A stretch of DNA of 36,891 nucleotides from Beroe ovata (lineage: Eukaryota > Ctenophora > Nuda > Beroida > Beroidae): the NCBI GenBank assembly GCA_946803715.1, contig CAMPET010000064.1:114978-151868 (forward strand), given 5' to 3'. This document shows, in pieces, positions 29,109-36,891 of the stretch; positions within the stretch are counted from its first letter, which is position 1, and every line of letters starts with the position of its first letter. The notes beneath the pieces were generated by a model that worked only from the letters and a program-made list of their open reading frames with translations, had not been told where the DNA came from and ran no database searches. The position numbers were made by a program, and so were the translations under genes.

Positions 29109-30447
29109 ATGATTGCTCAGATAATTTCGGCCAAAGCTTTTGTTGCTCTCTCCTGCATTCGTGAGTTAAGTCATTCATGAGAAGCAACTTTTATCCAAGC
29201 GAAAAAAACAAGAATATCCATTAATAGGTAACAATTTGTTCCTAACTAGTTATTTCTGGGCTAACGTCTGGTACAGATGAGTTCTGCCTGGAAAAAGCAC
29301 GACAAGGGGGCGTTGCTGGAGAGCTATACAAGCTAGAGGAAGCATGCAAGAAATGTGCATGTGATGGTAACATGAAGATGTTCTGCATAAAAGACCGTGA
29401 ATGTAAGATTCCACCATTCATCAGTTTGATCTTTACTTTGTTGAGTGCTGGTCAACTTTTTATAAATCATTGGCTGCTGTAACATTGCTGTAGGTGAAAG
29501 AAATAAAGAGATAGGAAGCAGTCAGCCTTGCTACAGGGATGGTGTGCGCCACAGCCATGGATCACAGGTCCAGTATGACTGTAATGTCTGTACTTGCGAT
29601 AACACAGAGTGGACCTGCACAACACAAGATTGTGGAAGAAAACAGGGTATAAATTGTTGAATGAAATATCGAAGTAATCCAAATAATCAGGGGGATGGCC
29701 ACAAGTATGCTCAACTGAATGTAGCAACAGAGTCTCGGTGGGGACCTATTGTAAACCAAAGTAACAGTGATCACTGATCATGCTATTCTCTTTCAACCAA
29801 TGCAGGCGCATCATTGATTTGTGAGGACAAACACGCCAGTTGTGCAAAATGGGCTCGACGACCATCACGTTGTGAAACTAACCGCTTCATGAAGAAAAAC
29901 TGCCATCTATCATGCAAAACATGCACAATAGGTTTTTATTAGTAGTCAGTTACTGCACTATGCTACTTCACAACTTGATGATGAATTCAACATCTTTCAG
30001 ATGTTGTTGATAATGGAAAACCTAGAAATGAATTCCTTTTTTGCCACCATTTTGATTAACACGACCCTAAGTTGACAGAAATGAAGAAGTTACAGTAAAT
30101 AATGAGGATAGGGCAGATGAATACGAACACACTGCAGATGAGATTGAAGAGTGGAAGAAGAGGCTTCAAGAACAAGGACTCATTAGACAGCACGAATCTC
30201 AAGTCATAGGTGAATACTGTTTGAAATTTGTCCCCCCCTTCCTTGTGTGAAATGCCAAAAGCTAATAGCCATTTATTTTTTCACTTCAGGCTGTCAATTT
30301 GACTGTGGAGGAAAGATTTACCCATGGGGATCTCAACTGCAAACAAGAGACTGTGGACTATGTGAGTGCAAACGAAGGGCCAGGGCAGATTACTTCTTCC
30401 AATGCAGTGGTGAATGCCCTGTATGCAACAATTCAAAGGAGATGTAG
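29109..30447 (+). CDS. Secreted Cys-rich protein with VWC-like and ShKT modules
   Basis: Six exons: 29109-29160, 29277-29402, 29494-29646, 29806-29931, 30072-30209, 30290-30447; total 753 bases, 250 residues, and every intron is phase 1. Exon 1 encodes a signal peptide (MIAQIISAKAFVALSC). Exons 2 and 3 encode VWC-like Cys modules (CKKCACD; CNVCTCDNTEWTC). Exon 4 is an ShKT domain: six cysteines with CEDKHASCAKWA and NCHLSCKTC. Exon 5 is an acidic, Cys-free linker (acceptor CCTAAG; the nearer TTGACAG would give an early stop). Exon 6 is a third VWC-like module (DCGLCECKR, GECPVC). ShKT domains occur widely in secreted metazoan proteins and need not be toxic. Role is probably extracellular matrix or ligand binding; the family is not recognised as a whole. 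Confidence 0.82.
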
Positions 30448-30519
30448 TCTGAATTCTAAAACTTTCTGCTTTATGCTCTGTTGAATGAACAATGAACATG
30501 TGGACATTGACTTCATACA

Positions 30520-31060
30520 TTGAATTGAATTGAACTATTATATACTCCCCATACTATAAAAAGCGCACTATAAGAAGCTTGGGACTTATAGAACAGATTA
30601 TGATTATCTCTTTTGGATGGATATAAAGAATGTAACAATTTACCTTAATCAAGCTATATGGTATACTATATTTGGCTCATAGTAGAGAATGGTATCATTG
30701 GGGAAGGGTTCCAAATCTCAAAACCAATTTCTAGAAAACTAAGGGATCTGCCTTGATTCTCGAGGCCATTGGCCAATCTTCTTCACATGACTACCAGAAG
30801 GTGATTGACTATCGAAAACTTTGATTCGAGCAATGAACAATGAGATACTATAGTTATTTCTTTGATGGGTGGCCTTGTTAACAGTCTAAAAGATTGACTT
30901 AGTGACACTAAGTCAATCTTTGTGCTGGGGGAAAACACTAAGTTAGTGTTTTCCCCCAGCACAACGTAGAAACGTCTTTTTATAGAATTAGGGAGGAAAT
31001 GAATAATATTGATATTCATTGTTGTATTGTGCTATAAAAATATGATTCAATTCAATTCAA
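30520..31060. repeat. Possible foldback element with TTGAATTGAATTGAA ends
   Basis: TTGAATTGAATTGAA at 30520-30534 is matched by its reverse complement at 31046-31060, enclosing 511 bases with two perfect palindromes near the centre-right. No coding sequence or target-site duplication was recognised. The low-complexity nature of the ends weakens the case. Confidence 0.35.
30889..30962. repeat. Two abutting perfect palindromes
   Basis: 30889-30921 is a 16-base arm, one central base and the perfect complement (arm AAAGATTGACTTAGTG). It directly abuts 30922-30962, a 20-base arm, one central base and perfect complement (arm GTGCTGGGGGAAAACACTAA). Both centres contain ACTAAGT/CACTAA-type sequence. 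Confidence 0.9.
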
Positions 31061-31639
31061 TACGATGCTGTCTGACAGGTTGAGTCACTTCCCTAGAAAT
31101 ACCATTCTATTCTTTGTGATGAAACAAAGAAAATTATATGACACACTGAACTGTTTTCATACCTTGAGGTAAGGCTCAGCACAAAATCCAAGCACATGTA
31201 ACCATAAGGCCTACCACATGAAAACTGTTGCAATTTTAACACCCTGAAGCTGAAGTAGGTATTTGAATGATGTTTCAATGTTCATTAAAGTATAGAGTCG
31301 TGCAGTTTGATGTGGAAGAAGAGAACAAATTTACTCGATGGAGAATCAATTAAATCTTGCACTCAATGTTATTCATACATGATTCTTATACAAGCAACTC
31401 ATATATTTTGTAACTCATATGAAACATATTTGAACGCATTTTAACTATTGGCATTTAACCCCATATCCTCTGATAAGAGATTATAAGACAAGCCTAGTAA
31501 AGTAATACTGCATCCCCGATAGAATAACAGCTTAATTTTCTTGGCTACAGCTGATGATCAAAGCTGAACATAATAATCTATTTTTAGCCTTTATAAACTC
31601 TTAACATCAAAACAGGTTGTAGATGTTCTAAACAGTAAG

Positions 31640-32162
31640 CAATTGTAATTGTAGGCAATTGTAACTGACATCATGGGCAAAGGTGGTTCAAGGGGTCTGG
31701 AGGCACAGGCCCCTCAAAGCCAGAAATAAGGTTTTGTTCCAAAGGGCAGAAATTTTAAACTTCACATCAGAGTTCCAATTTTTTGAAGGGGCTGCAGCAG
31801 CCCCTGATTCCCTTTCTTTGTGCTTGATGCAGATGTACACCATCTTGATGATTGATGATGGTTTAAGGCCTATAAATAAATTAGTGTACAAAAAGTGAAA
31901 TAATGTACAAGAAGTGAAAACTAAGTAAAGATGCTCAAGGAACTACAGATTCAACACCAAATAGTATCCTCTTGGCCCTCACCAATTTCAAAATGTTTCT
32001 TCTCATTACCACTTAAATCATTCCAAAATCTATCATCTCAAAAGCAAGGGCCACACTTTGTGGAGATCCCAAAGAAGAGACTCAGTAGATTTGTGGTGAG
32101 AGTGTGTGGATTGGATTCAATTGACTTTGTCTCGTGGCTAAAAATACATGGAATTGGCAGAA
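31640..32162. other. Intergenic DNA with a GC-rich palindrome
   Basis: GGGGCTGCAGCAGCCCC (31789-31805) is a short palindrome, and the flanking bases 31680-31900 have the look of an old repeat (AGGCCCCTCAAAGCC upstream). Open frames on both strands across it are shadows of the palindrome. Nothing else is supported. Confidence 0.35.
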
Positions 32163-32270
32163 ACCAAACTTGCTCCAAAGTAGCTGAGCAAAATCCAGAT
32201 TTTCATTTCCAAGTGAATTGGAAATGAAAATTTGGAGTTTGCTTGGACCAAGTTTGGATAATGCCCATAT
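32163..32270. repeat. Imperfect hairpin repeat
   Basis: A perfect core (arm ATTTTCATTTCCAA at 32199-32212, 5-base loop, complement at 32218-32231) is extended by CCAAACTTG at the left end and CAAGTTTGG at the right. It resembles a small foldback element. Confidence 0.6.
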
Positions 32271-32800
32271 CATAATTGGAGTTTCAATGGTCCAATGAAT
32301 TATGTGAATGATAGTGTAGCCTGTAGGTAGTTTATCTGAATACATTCGTTGTCGAATAGTTGGCTAAGCTTATTGATTGATACTCTGGTGTCTACCAGCG
32401 ATATCATATCTCAACTGTAAACTCTTACAAAATACTTACTATTTCCTATCATTCAAGGTAGGGGTATGCAGTTGGTTGGTTATTGTTTTGCTCAATATAA
32501 GCTCATTTTCTTGACAAATCAAATATCGTGCAGATTGCCAAAAATTTATGATAAGTCTTCATGATTTCTCATAGTTGGCTAACCTCATAATGCTCTTGAC
32601 AATTTCTAGTGCACCAGATGCCTTCTACAGCACTCTTTTTCGGGAAAATTTCCCGAGAGGCTGCGCCCCCCCTTGCTGCCCACGTGCAACTCCTAAATCG
32701 CATAGCAATGGTGCAAATGCAAATTTCTGCTACACCGTAAATTTGATTTTTGCATCTTTTCTCAAAACTTCTGATGCTGATATCAAATAATCTAAGACCT

Positions 32801-32960
32801 TAATCAAAAATCCGACATGAGTGTCCTAGGCGGAATCCTTTTATCTACCACCTTGCAAAAAATGCCGGCTCTCCAACTTCATTTGGTCAAGTTATTTGCA
32901 AACAGTAGAACCAATTTCACACTTTGCCTTATTCCTTTATATTATAGACTAGAACACCGG
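32801..32960 (+). repeat. 160-bp direct repeat, copy 1
   Basis: Starts AATCAAAAATCCG and ATGAGTGTCCTA, continues through CTACCACCTTGCAAAAAAT and TTTGGTCAAGTTATTTGC, and ends near TATATTATAGA. The second copy is at 33211-33370, about 410 bases away in the same orientation. Confidence 0.8.
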
Positions 32961-33210
32961 TCAAGTGGGCGTGCTACACTAAATTTTGGATACTGAGTAA
33001 ATAAGAGAAATCTAGAATTAAATATTTGAATGAGTATTGAGTATAAGCATGGAAATTGAAACATCCTTAAAAAAGAAACAACGAAATGGCAATAACATTG
33101 GCGAACGGGAACTTTTACTCCTACGTCGCCTAGTAACGCTTATTCCTCCTATATTGCATAGTCGTTTTTTGAAACCCTTTTTCCAACACCGATTACAAAA
33201 AACTAACACC

Positions 33211-33370
33211 TAAATCAAAAATCCGGAATGAGTGTCCTAAGCCGAATTAATTTTTCTACCACCTTGCAAAAAATCCGGACTCTCCAACTCCATTTGGTCA
33301 AGTTATTTGCAAACAGCGGAACCACTTTCCTATAAGTGCCTTATTCTTTATATTATAGATTAAAAACCAG
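33211..33370 (+). repeat. 160-bp direct repeat, copy 2
   Basis: Same order of blocks as copy 1 with scattered substitutions and small indels. The two copies enclose about 250 bases with no coding sequence, so they may be the ends of a small non-autonomous element, or a simple segmental duplication. Confidence 0.8.
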
Positions 33371-34483
33371 GATTATACATGTAGGATTATATAGGATTAT
33401 ATACGCCATTAGAAGAATTTGCTTAAGTTATTTACTGCCCCTGCTGCAGCAAGCAGCTGGTGGGATCAAGATTGCACAATGCAGTCAATATCCCTATTAT
33501 AATTAGGAATTGTCACTATTTCTGTGTGTCTTGCTGTGCTTTTCAGCCATCTGGGAAGATTGCACTTGCAAGAATTAATAGTGTGTAGGCTGGGAATAGA
33601 TCATTTCTTATGATGTTGTTTGGATTACATTGCGCTCTCTCTCTCTGTTGATAGGGAAGACAAGAACTGCATGTGCATGTTTTATGCGTGCGCTATAAGG
33701 GTCAGACATTGTTTTGCAGTGAATCATTGCAAACACACTGGATGATGTGTTGCAGTGATTGTTCATGGTCAGGAATCTGAATTGAAGCTACAATCAACAT
33801 TTTTTATGATTATGCATAAGCATTGATGTTTATCAATATCGACCTACTTGATGGGTCCCCTAGACTCTATTATAAACTTGCAAATTCTGTTTGAACCTAT
33901 CTTTGTCACAAAATGCACATACAAGTTTTTAGCTTTTATGCACTTTGCTATGATCATGAGTGGAGATGAGTGCACCTGTTATTGCGTTTCTTTTGTCGAT
34001 TGTTTAGTGAGTATGCGTTGGGTAAGCAGTTAATTCTGGGCAGTTTCCCAGATATCTTCATATCTAAGCTATCTCCACTCACATCACCTTCTGGCACCAA
34101 TTCAGCACACGCACTCTGAATGTATACCCTAGTCTATATCATAATTTTGTAAGGTGTTTGTTTGCATCTTTCATGACTTGGTAGACAAGGGTCTTTCGTG
34201 ACTTTGTAGAAAAAAGTGACACTATTCTACAATCTGCACATGTTACTATGGTAGCGCAGAAGTTGCATGTGCATGAGATAGAGTGTTCAGCTGTAGCTCA
34301 TTTATGAAGACGTTACTTTCATTCAGTTACTTTCATTACGTTGCTTTCTCATTCTTTGATGAGGGGGAATGGATCAAGCAATGGTCACTGGTCAGAGGGC
34401 CTGGCATCGCCACGCAAGCAGGCTGCAGATTGCATCAGTGGTTAAGCAACGCTGCAGATACAGTATGTAGTATATAGGTCACT
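33371..34483. other. Intergenic DNA without recognised features
   Basis: AT-rich DNA with short open frames only. I see no splice-bounded exon, RNA gene or repeat that I can support. Confidence 0.4.
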
Positions 34484-34612
34484 TTGCCAGAAGTTATCTG
34501 TCCACTGTTTCTCACGCGCGGCTCGCGCGCCTTCATCATGGGCCTTCGATATAGCTGCGCGCGCGCCGCGCACAAAAAACAGTCGACGGATAACTATAAC
34601 ATCCGGCAAGGT
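34484..34612. mobile_element. MITE-like foldback element, relative of 8854-9033
   Basis: Imperfect terminal inverted repeats: TTGCCAGAAGTTATCTGTCC with ACTGTTTCTCACGCGCGG on the left; the complement of TTGCCGGATGTTATAGTTAT with ACTGTTTTTTGTGCGCGGC on the right. The internal CGCGCGCCTTCATCATGG matches the interior of the first element. More diverged than that copy. Confidence 0.65.
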
Positions 34613-34670
34613 CATCTGGTCATATGCATAGTCACTTTGTAGGATTGCGCGGCGCGGTACGGAAAAACTT

Positions 34671-34739
34671 TGTCGATCGATGATAGACCCTGTCGAGAAT
34701 TTCGTTTCGCGCGCGCGCGGCTCAAACTTATTCTCAGAC
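34671..34739 (-). repeat. Dispersed GC-core repeat, copy 2
   Basis: Read on the minus strand it goes from GTCTGAGAATAAGTTTGAGC through a CGCGCGCG core to ATTCTCGACAGGGTCTATCATCG, the same order as copy 1 at 9258. Confidence 0.7.
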
Positions 34740-34859
34740 TTCGCGGCTTGCATCAGCGGTCTGGCATCGCCCGACGCGACAAGGAAAAACTCTACGCAAT
34801 AAATGCAAAGCAAAGCTAAAGGTCTTTTGTTGTCGATCGATGATATATATAGTGGGCTA

Positions 34860-34936
34860 GGCTGTCGATGATAGCCCGCCCCTCCTGTCGAGAATTATAA
34901 TCATTGCGCGCGCGCCGCAAATTATTCTCAGACAGC
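34860..34936 (-). repeat. Dispersed GC-core repeat, copy 3
   Basis: Minus-strand reading begins GCTGTCTGAGAATAATTTGC and ends CTATCATCGACAGCC, near-identical to copy 1 apart from two small insertions. Copies 2 and 3 and the foldback element at 34484 form one cluster, mirroring the cluster near 9000. Confidence 0.8.
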
Positions 34937-35926
34937 TTGCGAAACCCGGGCCTATCGAGTGAACAGGAAACGATGAATCTTAATCGTATAGACAGCAGAC
35001 AGGCAATGATGAATGAACAAACGAAACAATGAGATCATCATTCATTTGATCAAACAATGAAGAATGATCAAACAATAATTGATAAAGTCCTAGTACTTGA
35101 ATAAATATGAAATCAAAATCATGTACCTATCATCATCATTCAAGATCAATACATTAATCTTGACTCAGGTATCTTGATCTTGCATCTTGAAATTGATCTT
35201 AAAATGATGAAAAGAAAATTATGCGCTCGAGCAGCCTAAAATCAAAAATCAGTCACAGGATGTACATGAATCATAGTCAACATTGTTTTAGGAAACAATA
35301 CTTATACTAGAATGTCCTGTCATTGGCAATAGATATTAGGTTCCTAAAATTGTCACGAAGATTTGTATAGCCAATGAACAATCATGTAGTGTAAAATCCA
35401 CCGTCGTGTTTTCTTGAATAACCGGGGTTTGTCAATGGCACATGATGACTCTCTGAAATAGTGATTGGTGATACGTGATTATTGTATGACCTTATGTAGG
35501 ATTTAAGTTACCTTCTTCTAAAGTATATCGATTTGCTTATCTTTCCTGAGAACGGAGACGTCGGTATCTATCAACCTCCTATCATTTTCTTTATCTTATC
35601 GGCTCGCAGGAGAGGAGTCCTAACGCACGTACGTATCTGCGGCGCGCGCTAACGCTCAAAGGGGTGTTGCTACATGAAATTGTAATCGCGCCAGCCATTC
35701 AATCACATTTTCCCATTTGCCATCATAAGGAGCTAAAACTAAAGTGTACCAAAATTAAGGCGTTATTTCGGCGATTTGCATGGTATTTTGGTACAACGAT
35801 TACTCGAAAACTGGTCGTCACATTTCAATAAAACTTTCCAGTTATATCCCTCATGACCCANATTTGGTACACTTGGTACACTTAGGTCCCTCTCTTTGCC
35901 ATATTATACTGTATATGATCTTCCCC
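34937..35926. other. Intergenic DNA with a small inverted repeat
   Basis: TGTACCAAAAT at 35745-35755 is exactly complemented by ATTTTGGTACA at 35785-35795. Bases 34980-35090 are rich in AATGA/GATCA simple sequence. No gene is seen. Confidence 0.45.
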
Positions 35927-36046
35927 CTACATGTAAAGATGTCAGACGGTCTCTCCTGGAAACCTCACATCTACATCATTGCAGATAAAGCCCGGCATAT
36001 ACCGATCCAAGCCAAGTCATAAGTGATTCATGGATATTGATCATTG
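35927..36046 (+). repeat. Left arm of a 120-bp inverted repeat
   Basis: Matches the reverse complement of 36277-36396 at 118 of 120 positions (differences G/A and A/T). The plus-strand reading encodes the retrotransposon-like MSDGLSWKPHIYII. Confidence 0.9.
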
Positions 36047-36087
36047 ATGTCCCCTCTGGAATTCTACATGATATTCTATACCTGAGT

Positions 36088-36112
36088 CTCCCTTTCGAAA
36101 ATCGAAAGGGAG
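36088..36112. repeat. Short perfect hairpin inside the inverted repeat
   Basis: An 11-base arm (CTCCCTTTCGA), a 3-base AAA loop and a perfect complement lie in the 230-base spacer between the 120-bp arms. Confidence 0.8.
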
Positions 36113-36276
36113 AGCCCGTCTTGGAACAAACTTGCCACAAACTGGGGGAATTCATACTTGGGCAAAAATGCCTCAAATTGCAACGTTTTCACGGACATAA
36201 ATAAGGTATCATTCGGAATTTTGGCTAGTGCTGCTGTATGGCTTGTCAAAAGTGGTCTCTTAAGCTACTTTACAAC

Positions 36277-36396
36277 CAATGATCAATATCCATGAATCAC
36301 TAATGACTTGGCTTGGATCGGTATATGCCGGGCTTTATCTGTAATGATGTAGATGTGAGGTTTCCAGGAGAGACCGTCTGACATCTTTACATGTAG
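36277..36396 (-). repeat. Right arm of the 120-bp inverted repeat
   Basis: Minus-strand reading is 118/120 identical to the left arm. It is continuous with further retrotransposon-like coding sequence up to about 36486, so the right side appears to be the source copy. Confidence 0.9.
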
Positions 36397-36486
36397 GTCC
36401 TTCTCGAGTCGACTCTTCTCTAGAGTGGTCTCATTTGCTGTGCTGTATTTGGCGACATCCGACACGAATGCAAGAGTTTCTACCAA
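36283..36486 (-). pseudogene. Fragment of a non-LTR retrotransposon reverse transcriptase
   Basis: The minus-strand frame reads LEKSRLEKDLHVKMSDGL, then SWKPHIYIITDKARHI. This resembles the conserved EKDLGV-x-x-x-x-x-L-x-W-x-x-H-I...KA block in the C-terminal part of LINE-type (CR1/Jockey-like) reverse transcriptases. Only about 65 residues remain; the catalytic FADD region is absent here. The family match is from memory of the motif. Confidence 0.45.
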
Positions 36487-36670
36487 GGCTAAAGGGCAAA
36501 GGTTCTGTATGCTGGTGTTGTTTAGTAGAGTAGCTCGAATATTCTACTCATTCAGTGAGCATTCCGCGCACCTACAGTAATGGATAAGACAATACATACA
36601 CTTCCAATACTATGTCCACTGATTAGTATGAAGTTGCAGGGGGTAGTGGCCAAACAACACACGAAACCAG

Positions 36671-36754
36671 TATGTGTGTATGTGTATTGTGTGTGTATGT
36701 GTGAGAGAGACAGTGTGTGTGTGAGAGAGACAGTGTGTGTGTGTGAGAGAGAGA

Positions 36755-36799
<45 letters not shown>

Positions 36800-36808
36800 T
36801 GTGTGTAT
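36671..36808. repeat. GT / GTGTGAGAGAGACA microsatellite
   Basis: A GT-rich compound microsatellite with three GAGAGACAGTGTGTG-type units followed by a long pure GT run, close to the window end; the last 80 bases are G-rich simple sequence ending in a G run. Confidence 0.95.
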
Positions 36809-36891
36809 GGTGGGGTGGAGTGAGAGAAAGTGAGAGATGGATATGGGAATGGAGGGAGTATGATAGATTGTGGGTGGGGCTGGGGGGGGGG

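Noticed and set aside
30922-30962. microRNA precursor
   Set aside because: A one-base loop and perfect 20-base arms do not fit a normal precursor hairpin.

Overview
The window is nuclear DNA from an animal. Its genes are split by short GT-AG introns, and the products are metazoan: a two-pore channel, G3BP, a TBC1D2-type RabGAP, and secreted EGF, laminin-EGF, TSP1, ShKT and VWC-like proteins. The mix (tandem fucolectin-type lectin, cephalotoxin-like mosaic protein, compact genes, GC-rich foldback elements) suggests a marine invertebrate, possibly a sponge or another early-branching lineage. I cannot name the species. Both window ends are CA/GT microsatellites, and two single N bases (about 9567 and 35871) are present.

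Layout. 1-8133 (+): 3' part of a two-pore-channel (TPC) gene in 14 exons, with a tandem pair of alternative exons for one pore-lining helix. 8134-9650: AT-rich downstream DNA, then GC-rich foldback repeats. 9652-14991 (-): a nine-exon gene for a secreted 1449-residue mosaic protein with a cephalotoxin-like N-terminal half; the nine exon lengths add up to an exact multiple of three. 15000-17000: probable upstream region of that gene, with a 58-bp tandem array of CRE-like palindromes. 17013-18295 (-): two small genes, the upstream one neugrin-like, whose spliced reading frame would end in an ATGA overlap with the start of the downstream tail-anchored protein. 18759-21569 (-): one-exon secreted protein with six fucolectin/tachylectin-4/pentraxin-1 (FTP) domains. 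23362-26737 (-): TBC1D2/Armus-type RabGAP (PH, coiled coil, TBC). 27070-28620 (-): G3BP. 29109-30447 (+): secreted VWC-like/ShKT protein built only of phase-1 exons, divergent from G3BP. 30448-36891: no convincing gene; palindromes, direct repeats, foldback elements and a recently inverted-duplicated retrotransposon fragment.

The genes do not form one pathway. Two groups can be seen: intracellular trafficking and stress proteins (TPC, TBC1D2, G3BP), and secreted cysteine-rich or lectin proteins (cephalotoxin-like mosaic, FTP lectin, VWC/ShKT). The most notable observations are the duplicated S5 exon of the TPC with a 16-bp stem between the copies, the periodic CRE palindrome array, and the ATGA-overlapping pair of reading frames. 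All exon models come from reading splice sites by eye; no transcript or database evidence was available.
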